A DNA stretch of 64,000 nt from Paramecium pentaurelia. Its lineage: Eukaryota > Ciliophora > Oligohymenophorea > Peniculida > Parameciidae. The DNA lies in the NCBI GenBank assembly GCA_905183005.1, contig CAJJDO010000011.1, forward strand, positions 212,448 through 276,447. The letters are read 5' to 3'. Shown one piece after another: positions 37,701 to 50,900 of the stretch (within the stretch, counting starts at the first letter, position 1; the number at the start of each line of letters is the position of its first letter). The notes beneath the pieces are model-generated. The model did not search any database and was not told the DNA's origin. It worked only from the letters and a program-made list of their open reading frames with translations. Both the position numbers and the translations under genes were made by a program.

Positions 37701-40533
37701 TCTCAGAATTCCATTTACAATAATTATTTCCTGTATATCTCAAACAGAGATTTCTGTTTCCTATTGCATCTTCACATTTATTAAAAGGAGTTTCTGATTC
37801 AAATTATAAGCTTTTACATCTTTGATTAACTTCATCAAAAGTAAAGTATTTATCAACCTATGATTCTGCCTCAATAGCGAAACATGTGTATTTATTAGTT
37901 TTTGTTGGCTCTTTGGTTAGAAAGTCAAGAGAAGGTTATTCTTTAAGATTTATATTAATGCATGAAGTTCCAAAGTGTGCACATCTCTAAGTTGTGCTCC
38001 ATTCAATCATATGACAAGAATTAAGATTCATTTAAGAACATTTGAATTATTTAACATTGTAGTACCTTTTTACAGCTTCTGGATCTAAAGTATTCACTTA
38101 TTAAGGAGTTAATTCTTTACATCTTGCTTCTTCAAAATAGCAATAAACTCCTGGTTATTGCAATGAATATTTACTACAAGAATGAGCATTTATCCCAATC
38201 TCTTCAATTTCTGTACAACAATTTGTTTTACAAAAAGTAGTTTTAATTTAACAGATATTTAATTTAGAATTATATGAGCAATATCCATAATTTTCAGTTA
38301 ATGATTTCTCTTTTAATAGATCATAATCTGGATAACTCATTTCAATCAGAGTGCATGTATTCGCATTCATTTATACACCTTAAAGATTTAGTGAAAGACA
38401 ATTGCTGTTAAATGGAAGGTTAGCCTTAGAACATTTGCCATTACTTGCTTGCCATATACAGTACTCTCCTTTTTTTGTAATACTTAAACACATAGGTTTT
38501 GATGGTGAATTCCCAACACATGTTAATAATTCTGTAATATTTGGTGAAGCATCATTCAAACACAAAGATAATTCTTCATTAAAGTAACAAAATCCTTCTG
38601 CTATCATGCAACCATAACGATTTAAACCTATTTCTTCACATTTCATATTATTTTTGGCTGATGTCACACATGAAATTTATTCCTCATCATATCTACAAAT
38701 TTCCTTTTAAAATTCAGCATAATTACAGGCTCTAGCATTTGCCCATTATAAACTTAAACAAGATATTGCTGAAATAATTGCTTTATTCTAAATAAATACA
38801 CATTTGTCTTATCTCCACATGCATGCCACTCCATTAGTTGTGATTGATCCACAAGCTACTCTATTCAATCCTAGCTCTTAATTCTCACAAGAGACACTAT
38901 TTAAGAATTGAAGATCTAGTTGTTATTGTTGTATTTATTCTTGCTAAGCATCCTTATCTACTTTTATCAATAAAGGAATGCATTTTTATAAAATTTAATG
39001 ATAATAACATCCTTTTGTATTATTTTCATAAATTTAAGAACAAGTATAAGGATTTGCATGTCCAATATTTTCACAAGTAGTAAAATATTAATTAATAGAA
39101 ATAGAAATACAAGCTTTATTAGTCCATTGACATGTTTTTTTATTAGTAATAATACTTAGACATCCTTTTTAATTAATATATGGTGTATTACAATCATCAT
39201 CAATTAAACTTGTAATACATAAATTAGTATTTTAATCATATTTACATAATATATTAGGTTTAGAAATAGCTTAACATACATTTCCATTAACTTTAATAGA
39301 TGAATTTTCAAAATTTAAAGGACAATTAATATCTTAATTCATAAATATTCTTTCACATTTATTTATATTCCATTTACAATATTAAAATTCTGTTTTTAAA
39401 TTAACACAACTCATTTCATTTAAATCCATATTACATAAATAACTTTCAAGATCTTATTCATTTAATTCTTAACATTTTCCTTCAATAAATATACAATTTT
39501 TATTCTTTATTTTTAAACATCCCTCCTTAGATAATCCTTCAGTATTACATGATAGATCTTAAAAGTCAATTATTTGAATGCACTTAGTATTTTTTCTATC
39601 ATATCTATATAATCCTTTTATGGATTGACAGACACTGATATTCACTTCTAATATTTCATTTTATTAGTTTTCATTTAAATATATATAAGGATAACAAGAA
39701 TTTTCTATCCACTAACAAGAGATTTTAGGATTTTTAATTGATAAACAAGCCCATCTATTTAAATTCATTTAACAAGTATTTATTTCTGACTCTTCAATAT
39801 TTCGACACATCTGATCTTTGAAGATACCTATAGATTAATCATTTTTCTTACACTCCTATCCTTCTGTTTAAATAGATATACAAGCTTATTTTGTCAAACC
39901 CTTTTCAGTACATTACAAAGTCTTCAATTACTATTCCTAGACAGTTATGCAACCATATTCACCTGTAAATCCAGAACTTATACCTTATAATTTCGATCAA
40001 ATAATACATAATAGATTCTATAATTTAGAGCATGTTACAAATGTAACAGATTTTTAATAAGATTCTTCACATGAATATGCTGTTTCTTTTATTTCTTCCA
40101 AAGGCTAGCACTAATTATTCTTCCATTCGCAATCTGCATTTACTACATTAAAGCATGCATATTTGTTATAGGTTGTCCTACAACCTTGGTTTTATAGTTC
40201 TGTCTTTAATACAGGTTAGCACTTCTTATTAAAGACACCTTAACTATAAAATCTTCTTTACATTAAACTTCTTTTCCATAAAGGTCAGTTTATTAACTAA
40301 TGCAAGCACCTTGATTCAAATTTTCAATACAACCTAGAGATATCGAATTTTCAAGAATGCACTTACTCTCAAAATAATGGAAATTGCCTAATTTTAAAAA
40401 AAATAAAAGTACATTTATAGTCAGTTGTTTTTTCTATACATGCTTCTGGATTGTCAGAATAAATTTAGCAGGATGATATTATCTTGCAAATATATGTGTG
40501 GGTAATTATTAATAGAATAATTAGAATTTACAT
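28727..40533 (-). CDS. Giant cysteine-rich surface-antigen-like protein, array member 1
   Basis: Translation starts at ATG 40531-40533 with a signal peptide (MQILIILLIITHTYIC) and ends at TGA 28727-28729 after a hydrophobic tail (LLIKALLVISLLVII) typical of a GPI signal. Allowing for the 1.1-kb duplication at the 31791-31800 gap, the product is about 3,500 residues. Hundreds of cysteines recur in C...AC....C.W....C units, with a more divergent central part (about 35300-36700) of CLCDQSYS/CEKCNCDF-type clusters. Introns seen: 40388-40412, 40239-40261, 39984-40007 near the 5' end and 28928-28952 near the 3' end; others may be missed. Known family: Paramecium surface antigens are large, GPI-anchored, cysteine-periodic coat proteins expressed one at a time. 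Its first 1.56 kb is identical to that of array member 2. Confidence 0.72.
28928..28952 (-). other. 25-nt intron near the 3' end of array member 1
   Basis: Minus strand GTAATTAATTTT...TTCATAG, phase 0. Removal leads to the final cysteines and the GPI-like tail. Confidence 0.7.
30681..32910. repeat. Direct repeat of 1,110 bp flanking a 10-base N gap
   Basis: 30681-31790 and 31801-32910 are the same but for about one base (C/T near 31758 versus 32878). The second copy begins exactly after the N run. Likely two contig ends covering the same sequence, so gene 28727-40533 is over-long by about 1.1 kb here. Confidence 0.85.
32041..33096 (-). repeat. Block shared with array member 2 (about 1.05 kb, few differences)
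   Basis: Matches 45326-46378 with a scatter of substitutions (for example CATACATTT versus CAAACATTT). The match begins sharply at ACATTTATATCCC and fades after the CAATAAATATACAA motif. Both copies are in the same coding frame of two different giant genes. Confidence 0.8.
39984..40412 (-). other. Cluster of three introns in the 5' part of array member 1
   Basis: Introns at 40388-40412 (25 nt), 40239-40261 (23 nt) and 39984-40007 (24 nt) on the minus strand. All three interrupt a Cys codon after its first base (T|GT or T|GC). Copies of the same three introns are present in the duplicated blocks up to 56.3 kb. Confidence 0.65.
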
Positions 40534-41689
40534 AAGATATTTAAATAATGATCTAAATAGAAAAGTTAAAAGGCTTTTATATTTATGATAAATGCTAATT
40601 TTAGATATTATAATAATTAGATTATAAAATAAATCACTTTATATTCATTTATAAAAAAGAATTCTCTTATTTGTGTACAAATATAGTGTATAATGTTTGT
40701 ATTTTCAATAATTNTTAAAAGTCAATTATTTGAATGCACTTAGTATTTTTTCTATCATATCTATATAATCCTTTTATGGATTGACAGACACTGATATTCA
40801 CTTCTAATATTTCATTTTATTAGTTTTCATTTAAATATATATAAGGATAACAAGAATTTTCTATCCACTAACAAGAGATTTTAGGATTTTTAATTGATAA
40901 ACAAGCCCATCTATTTAAATTCATTTAACAAGTATTTATTTCTGACTCTTCAATATTTCGACACATCTGATCTTTGAAGATACCTATAGATTAATCATTT
41001 TTCTTACACTCCTATCCTTCTGTTTAAATAGATATACAAGCTTATTTTGTCAAACCCTTTTCAGTACATTACAAAGTCTTCAATTACTATTCCTAGACAG
41101 TTATGCAACCATATTCACCTGTAAATCCAGAACTTATACCTTATAATTTCGATCAAATAATACATAATAGATTCTATAATTTAGAGCATGTTACAAATGT
41201 AACAGATTTTTAATAAGATTCTTCACATGAATATGCTGTTTCTTTTATTTCTTCCAAAGGCTAGCACTAATTATTCTTCCATTCGCAATCTGCATTTACT
41301 ACATTAAAGCATGCATATTTGTTATAGGTTGTCCTACAACCTTGGTTTTATAGTTCTGTCTTTAATACAGGTTAGCACTTCTTATTAAAGACACCTTAAC
41401 TATAAAATCTTCTTTACATTAAACTTCTTTTCCATAAAGGTCAGTTTATTAACTAATGCAAGCACCTTGATTCAAATTTTCAATACAACCTAGAGATATC
41501 GAATTTTCAAGAATGCACTTACTCTCAAAATAATGGAAATTGCCTAATTTTAAAAAAAATAAAAGTACATTTATAGTCAGTTGTTTTTTCTATACATGCT
41601 TCTGGATTGTCAGAATAAATTTAGCAGGATGATATTATCTTGCAAATATATGTGTGGGTAATTATTAATAGAATAATTAGAATTTACAT

Positions 41690-41955
41690 AAGATATTTAA
41701 ATAATGATCTAAATAGAAAAGTTAAAAGGCTTTTATATTTATGATAAATGCTAATTTTAGATATTATAATAATTAGATTATAAAATAAATCACTTTATAT
41801 TCATTTATAAAAAAGAATTCTCTTATTTGTGTACAAATATAGTGTATAATGTTTGTATTTTCAATAATTGTTTATTGAATACTCCTTAAATATTTTGAAT
41901 TTTAATGATCAGAAATATGTTATAATAATATAAAAAATAATTCAATAAAGTAGAT
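41690..41955. promoter_or_regulatory. Spacer between array members 1 and 2
   Basis: After collapsing the overlap, about 266 bases separate the signal-peptide ATG of member 1 (second copy at 41687-41689) from the stop of member 2. It must hold the upstream control region of member 1 and the 3' end of member 2. No discrete element recognised; the sequence is AT-rich with a GTGTACAAATA stretch. The same spacer is found upstream of member 2 at 56516-56781. Confidence 0.45.
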
Positions 41956-44900
41956 TCAAAGCCATAGCAATAAAAAAAATGGAATTAAGGTTAGTATTGA
42001 ATCTAATGAATTATCAATTTTAATTTTTTTTGGAACTTCATCTTAAACATATTATGTATCTATGCATGGAGGTGTTTGATACTCATCCCAAATACATAAA
42101 GTTAATTTTTAACACTAAGTTTTAGAATATTGAAATTAGCATTAAGGAATGCAAATCTAATAATTTATAATTATATTATACTTAGTGTTTTTCATAAAAA
42201 TAGCATCGATCTTTAGGGCAGGACTATTAATTAAAGTTTTAACATGGTTAAGAAATACATCTATTTTTTTTAATATTATAAGTGCAATATTCAACTTTTT
42301 CCATACATTCACAGATATCTGAAATTTATTCACATGAAAGACAGATTAAATCTTTAGTTTATAGACAAACTGACTATCCAATTTAAGTACCTTGACAAGA
42401 ACTATTTTTATGGAGAAAATTACAACCCTCTGTAGTACAAATTTAAGTATCAATATTATCATTTTTTACTAAATTCCAAGAACATTATGCACCTTAATAT
42501 TAATTGTTATTGCATTCTTTTTCTTATAAAATTTCAGAACATTTAATTTAATTGATACATTATTTATTGATCCAAGCACAATCAAAATTAATACATTAAT
42601 ATTAATCAGAAATATGATGACATTATTTTGTAATGCATGAATTGAGTAAGATACAATAATCACTATAATTGATACATTATATTCTACTTAAATTTTCACA
42701 ACTTTAAAATTGAATACAACCATCATTACCATCACTTACACATTATAAATCATTAAAAGAAAATATAGAACAATTTATTGAAGGACCTTTAATTTAATCA
42801 CATGAAGTAGCTTCAACACATTATCCATTAAAATTTTAATAACAGATCTTTCCTTTATATAATTGATAATTGCATAAATTATTATCATTACACTACTTTT
42901 CTTTACAAATACCTGAATTTTCAATAAACATAGTTTATTCAAAATAACATTTATCAGAATTAATACAATTTAGATAATCTATATGTTCTGAGCAATCTTT
43001 GTATAAATCTAAAAACATTTTGCATTAACATTTATCATTAATCCATTAACATTATTCATTTGAATTACATCCATTCATATTTATTCCTGAAGTAGAACAG
43101 GAATCTAAAATAGAAGATTGAATACATCCAAATTCTAATAAATTATGTTTACATCCATCATTTTTAATTTAAGAACAAACTAATTCATTAGCAAATTGAA
43201 CATCTTTGCATGTTAAATTTAAATTTCGATCAAATAATTAGCATTTTTTATTCTAATAGTAGCAATTTTTTATTTATACACATCCATAAACATTAATTCC
43301 TTCTACATCACAATATGTTAAATTATCATCTGGTTTTTTACACTTCTATTTACTAGAATCATATGAACAAGGATCATTTTCTTATACCATACTACATAAA
43401 ATAGCATTTACACTCACATTTAATTTCTCATTTCCATTTTATTCTTCACAATACCCTTCTGGTATTCTCTCTTCACAATGCTCAAAATATTAATCATTAT
43501 TTTTTATCCAAATACATGGTTAAGTCTTTATGTTTAAACAAGCATATTTATTTAATCCTTAATGATCACATTTCACTATATTTAAATCAATAATATCACA
43601 AATTTCATCTATAATCCCACAAGGTTATACTTAAACCACCATAGAGCCTAATGATATATTAGTATCTTAAGAACTTTGATTAGCATTCTATACTGAAGTT
43701 TGTAATTAATCATTTGTTGGATTCATACAAATTTGCTTTTAAATGTTCCAAGTACATAGATTAGATAAATTTTAATTTTTTACACATATATAAAGTGTTT
43801 AGTCATAAGTAAATTAAATATTTGTGATTAATTAACAGGTATTTTTATTAACATACTAAATTTTTGAAAAGTTTTCAATATTTAGATTATCTTCTATGAC
43901 TTTTTAACATTATCCATCCTTCCAATAACAATACGTTTTTTCCTTATTTATATTCAAACATGATTGAAAACTTAAAATATTTAAGCAATCAAATTTATTT
44001 TATTGTCCATCAAATTATTTACATAATCCTAATGGTATTTAATTTTATTCATTAATTTGTACATTTATATCCCAATAACATTATGATATAGTTTATTATA
44101 AACATGCATTTTGATTAATGTAATCAAGACAATTATTAGTATTTTAGATTTCAATGAATGATTAACATTAATAATGAATAAAAGCACACATTTATCCATA
44201 TCTTTATACTTAAATACATGCTTTTTAATTACCATGCATTTAAGTAATATATTCACATGAATCTGAAATATTATTATTTTTAAATTAACATTCATTTTAA
44301 TTCCAATAACATGGTATTTTAGGAATTCTTTTACATTATTCTTAACTTTATACTTAATCACATGTTAATGGAATAATTTCTTAACATTTTAAATTAATTT
44401 AATCAAAAATACAAAATTTATCAATAAGTGAATAACAAACATTTCTTGATGCATTTTATATTTAATTACATAAAATTGTATTTGATTATTATTAATTATA
44501 ATAAGTACATTAATTATTCCATTAACATTTAAATTTAGTTTAAAATAAACAAGATTCAATAGTTAATGCTTTTTAACAACATTCAATATCATTAATATCA
44601 CAATCTAATATATCTTAATTTTAACCATAACAATAATTAAAAAATTAACATTATTTAGAATTTGAATTATTAGGTATACATGCTAATTTATTTAATCCTC
44701 TTGGACATGTTAAATCTTATGATTCTAAATTTGCATAAATACAAGCATTATTTAATTGATCATATTTACATTCTATATCTCTTGTTTATTCACAAAATTC
44801 ATATGTATTTATCATAATTATATCTCTACATTTACTATTTTTATAATCTTAAATATTTTCATTTTAACATTTATTATCATAATATCNAGGTTATACTTAA

Positions 44901-47900
44901 ACCACCATAGAGCCTAATGATATATTAGTATCTTAAGAACTTTGATTAGCATTCTATACTGAAGTTTGTAATTAATCATTTGTTGGATTCATACAAATTT
45001 GCTTTTAAATGTTCCAAGTACATAGATTAGATAAATTTTAATTTTTTACACATATATAAAGTGTTTAGTCATAAGTAAATTAAATATTTGTGATTAATTA
45101 ACAGGTATTTTTATTAACATACTAAATTTTTGAAAAGTTTTCAATATTTAGATTATCTTCTATGACTTTTTAACATTATCCATCCTTCCAATAACAATAC
45201 GTTTTTTCCTTATTTATATTCAAACATGATTGAAAACTTAAAATATTTAAGCAATCAAATTTATTTTATTGTCCATCAAATTATTTACATAATCCTAATG
45301 GTATTTAATTTTATTCATTAATTTGTACATTTATATCCCAATAACATTATGATATAGTTTATTATAAACATGCATTTTGATTAATGTAATCAAGACAATT
45401 ATTAGTATTTTAGATTTCAATGAATGATTAACATTAATAATGAATAAAAGCACACATTTATCCATATCTTTATACTTAAATACATGCTTTTTAATTACCA
45501 TGCATTTAAGTAATATATTCACATGAATCTGAAATATTATTATTTTTAAATTAACATTCATTTTAATTCCAATAACATGGTATTTTAGGAATTCTTTTAC
45601 ATTATTCTTAACTTTATACTTAATCACATGTTAATGGAATAATTTCTTAACATTTTAAATTAATTTAATCAAAAATACAAAATTTATCAATAAGTGAATA
45701 ACAAACATTTCTTGATGCATTTTATATTTAATTACATAAAATTGTATTTGATTATTATTAATTATAATAAGTACATTAATTATTCCATTAACATTTAAAT
45801 TTAGTTTAAAATAAACAAGATTCAATAGTTAATGCTTTTTAACAACATTCAATATCATTAATATCACAATCTAATATATCTTAATTTTAACCATAACAAT
45901 AATTAAAAAATTAACATTATTTAGAATTTGAATTATTAGGTATACATGCTAATTTATTTAATCCTCTTGGACATGTTAAATCTTATGATTCTAAATTTGC
46001 ATAAATACAAGCATTATTTAATTGATCATATTTACATTCTATATCTCTTGTTTATTCACAAAATTCATATGTATTTATCATAATTATATCTCTACATTTA
46101 CTATTTTTATAATCTTAAATATTTTCATTTTAACATTTATTATCATAATATTTACAATTTTAACCTTTTGTTTTTAATTATAAACATCCTACTTCATTTT
46201 CAATTTAAGAACAATATAATTATTTTTATAATTCACTTGTTATTAATGAACATTTTTATTAAGAATTTCTATAACATCCTTCTAATAATACATTTTTACA
46301 ATCCTCTATAGAAATAACTTATTAACAATAATATAATTTATTTTAATCAAATTATTGACATTTATCAATAAATATACAAGACTTATCCATTTCACAAGCT
46401 ATTTAATTATAAAAATATTCTGCTTTCTTATCACAATCTAAATTAATTGAAGTATCATCAACTTCTTTGCATTAAAATAAAAGTGCATCATATTTACATG
46501 GTTTACTAGTATTAAGAGTACAAATTATGCCATTATTTATATTTATAATCTATTCACAAGCTATATCTTAACTTTAAGAATAAGTTTCACATTTTCCATT
46601 TCTATATTAACATAATTAAGATTAAGTCTTGACATTTAAACATGTCTCTTTGTTAAGTTAATCATCACATTATAATTGAGTAAGTATTTCATCTGTTGCT
46701 TCAAAACAACCATCCGACCAAAAAGTTCTTTTTAATTCTGTCGTCAGACATGCAAGTTTGTTAAATTAATAAGGATTTTCCCAACTTAAAATTTTATCAG
46801 TAATTTTACAAATTTTATCTTTATAATCATATAAGCAAGGTTTATCAGTTGCCAATGAACAAGTAAAAGCAGTTATTTGAATATTAGAATTTAAACCACA
46901 ATATTATGGATTAAATACATTAAAATCTAAATCTTTACATCCTTCAATTTCATGAAAATAACAATATTAATCTTATAAACTTAAACATTTATTTTTATTC
47001 ACCTTGTCTGTACATTTTGCCAATTCTAAATCCATTTTACATTAATTTTATTAAAATTTACATTTTGAATTAGATGTATGAAAAACACAAGCTTTTTCAT
47101 TTAATCCAAATGATGAACACATTTCATCTATATTGGTGATTTTCATACAACTATATGTATTACTATCATATTTGCAAGGTACATCTGTAGTTTTAGCACA
47201 AGTAATTTAATTAACAATAGCCTTTTCGTTTTATAAAGTAAAACATTAATCATCTTATAAGATAGGTTAACATTTAAAATTCACAAATTTACAATTCAAA
47301 CTTTTATTTGCAAGACAAGCAACCCAATTTAATGTATCAATGCATGATGTAATTTATTCATTATTAATCTTCTAACATTCTAAATCAATATATTAACATA
47401 AACCTAAAGTTTTAGATAAACAAGCATATTTATTGATACCTAAAGATCCACATTCAGGAACATTAGCTTTTCGTTCAGTTATATCTATACAAAAACCAAG
47501 AGGCCAAGAATATATTAGACTTTTTGAAAAATTCAAATTTGAATCTTATAACTTGCAATAACCACTTGAATGTTATATATTTGATTGGTATGTTTATTGT
47601 TCTGGATACATTTATTAACACTTATTCTGACTATAATAACATAATGAATTTTAAATCAAACAACCATTTTTGTTTAAATAATCTTTACAACCTTCATTGA
47701 CATTTTAGATTGTTATACATTTATAATTTTTAAAAGCACAAGAATTTTTAGTTTTTAATAGACAAGCATTATAATTTAATCCTTAAGTTTCACATTGATA
47801 AAGTTATGGTTCTTATATTTCTCTACACTTATAGGTTTATGCTAATATACAACTTTTATTAACATTAATTTAAGTACAAGTTTAAGCATTCATATGTGAT

Positions 47901-50900
47901 ATTTCAGATTAATTAATTAAGAATTAAATACAACTTTCTGGTTTATCAAGGAATTTAGCTAATTCACATTTTAATAAAGTATCAGACCAAACACAAGTTA
48001 ATTATTAGAAATTTAAGCATCCAAATTTATTTAAACCTTCACATTTTTATGGAATCAATTCAATTTAACATTTTAAATCTTTCCATATACATGATTCAAC
48101 CATAGATAAATTACAAGTTGATTAATTCATATAAGAAACACATCTTCCTTTTAATGGATTAAATTTTTCACATAATTTACTTTCTGTATTAAACCAACAT
48201 AAATTNNNNNNNNNNNNNNNNNNNNNNNNNNNNNNNNNNNNNNNNNNNNNNNNNNNNNNNNNNNNNNNNNNNNNNNNNNNNNNNNNNNNNNNNNNNNNNN
48301 NNNNNNNNNNNNNNNNNNNNNNNNNNNNNNNNNNNNNNNNNNNNNNNNNNNNNNNNNNNNNNNNNNNNNNNNNNNNNNNNNNNNNNNNNNNNNNNNNNNN
48401 NNNNNNNNNNNNNNNNNNNNNNGAATTAGATGTATGAAAAACACAAGCTTTTTCATTTAATCCAAATGATGAACACATTTCATCTATATTGGTGATTTTC
48501 ATACAACTATATGTATTACTATCATATTTGCAAGGTACATCTGTAGTTTTAGCACAAGTAATTTAATTAACAATAGCCTTTTCGTTTTATAAAGTAAAAC
48601 ATTAATCATCTTATAAGATAGGTTAACATTTAAAATTCACAAATTTACAATTCAAACTTTTATTTGCAAGACAAGCAACCCAATTTAATGTATCAATGCA
48701 TGATGTAATTTATTCATTATTAATCTTCTAACATTCTAAATCAATATATTAACATAAACCTAAAGTTTTAGATAAACAAGCATATTTATTGATACCTAAA
48801 GATCCACATTCAGGAACATTAGCTTTTCGTTCAGTTATATCTATACAAAAACCAAGAGGCCAAGAATATATTAGACTTTTTGAAAAATTCAAATTTGAAT
48901 CTTATAACTTGCAATAACCACTTGAATGTTATATATTTGATTGGTATGTTTATTGTTCTGGATACATTTATTAACACTTATTCTGACTATAATAACATAA
49001 TGAATTTTAAATCAAACAACCATTTTTGTTTAAATAATCTTTACAACCTTCATTGACATTTTAGATTGTTATACATTTATAATTTTTAAAAGCACAAGAA
49101 TTTTTAGTTTTTAATAGACAAGCATTATAATTTAATCCTTAAGTTTCACATTGATAAAGTTATGGTTCTTATATTTCTCTACACTTATAGGTTTATGCTA
49201 ATATACAACTTTTATTAACATTAATTTAAGTACAAGTTTAAGCATTCATATGTGATATTTCAGATTAATTAATTAAGAATTAAATACAACTTTCTGGTTT
49301 ATCAAGGAATTTAGCTAATTCACATTTTAATAAAGTATCAGACCAAACACAAGTTAATTATTAGAAATTTAAGCATCCAAATTTATTTAAACCTTCACAT
49401 TTTTATGGAATCAATTCAATTTAACATTTTAAATCTTTCCATATACATGATTCAACCATAGATAAATTACAAGTTGATTAATTCATATAAGAAACACATC
49501 TTCCTTTTAATGGATTAAATTTTTCACATAATTTACTTTCTGTATTAAACCAACATAAATTATTTAAATCACTTCTATCTGTTATACAGATTTTATAATT
49601 TAAAAGTGAACATTCAAGTGATTATTGTTATGTTGATTCTTAACATTCTTATTTTTAGCTTATCCAATTACAATTGATTGAAGTATTTCTAATACAAGCT
49701 AAATAATTAAAATTTTAACATTTTTCAAATATATCACTCTCATTTAATTTTAAGCATTTTTAATTTTATTCATCATATTACATTGGTAAATCTTTACATC
49801 TCAAACATGCTAATTTAGATACAGAAAAGTCAATTAAATCTTTGCACAAAAGATGGGTTGCATCTTCACATTTTTGTGATTTAAATCTAGTTGGTTAATC
49901 AACACTAGCACATATTTCTTATTTATTAACATCACCCAATAAATTAACTTCTTAGAAAAGAAAGTTTTAATTTGTTTTATTTTCATTTAATAAAGGAGGC
50001 TTCATCTCTTTTTAACAATACCCCATATAAAAAAAATTACAATTACATTTTTCACATAATTCTTTACTATAACTTTTATCACAAGTACAAGGATCTGGAA
50101 AAGTGTTTACACATTTAATACCATCAAATCTACATTAATCTATTGCTGTAGCACATAAGGATGGTTAAGGATATGATTAAACTAAATCAAGACAATTTTA
50201 ATTCTTTAAAGTAATAATATTTAAACATTTTTTAATGATAGATATTTCAAAGCAATTTTTCAATGGTTCTTAAATTATAAATTTACAAATTGCTTTTGGT
50301 GAATAACTTTAATCACATTCTTTTTTAATAGAAAAACAATTTGGTAATTTATGTTCATTGTCTTTGAATTATATACAACCCCCTTAATTGAGATCAAAAT
50401 AGCATTTTTATTCAACTAATTCCAAACAAATTGCTTTTGAGTAAATATTTTAACATTCTTTGATTGACTTTTTCACATTATAACATATTGGGTGTTTTTT
50501 ATAAAAAGGGATGTTTTTGCATTCTTTTGTTATGACTTCTTAACTTTCATTTATGAATTCGAGAATATTTTATCCACAATCAGGATTATGTGGTTAGCAC
50601 AATGTGATACATTAATCATCATATTTTTATGAGTTTAATAGATTATCTACTTCTTCTTAAGTTTATGGAATTTGCATTGGTTATGTATAATTTTAAAATG
50701 AAGGACAATCAGCATCTTTGCTGCAATCTTAATTAGTATTAAAACATTTTCTTACTTTATTTTAATCTATTATTTAACTATGATCAATTCTTTATGGTAA
50801 ACAATTTGGATAAAATTCATTTATATATTCTATTTTAGAAGTATCAGAAGAAACATAAATTTATTAATCTTATTTTATATGATAATCTTTATTTAAAGTT

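Larger units (their letters stand above)
38977..41964. repeat. 5' gene-end block, locus 1, with internal contig-overlap duplication
   Basis: 39559-40713 and 40715-41869 are identical around an N at 40714. Collapsing them leaves a block of about 1.83 kb (38977-40713 plus 41870-41964) that matches 53297-56789. It spans the first 1.56 kb of the giant gene, its upstream spacer and the last bases of the next gene upstream. Confidence 0.85.

Noticed and set aside
28727..40533. Bacterial or Giardia-type variant surface proteins
   Set aside because: The genetic code, the tiny introns and the C.W repeat units fit ciliate surface antigens better; the CxxC-dense pattern and the conserved tail of Giardia proteins are absent.
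48122..48502. Open frames that span the N run
   Set aside because: Most of the frame is Ns inside a gap between two copies of the same sequence; the ends are simply parts of the surrounding cysteine-rich gene.
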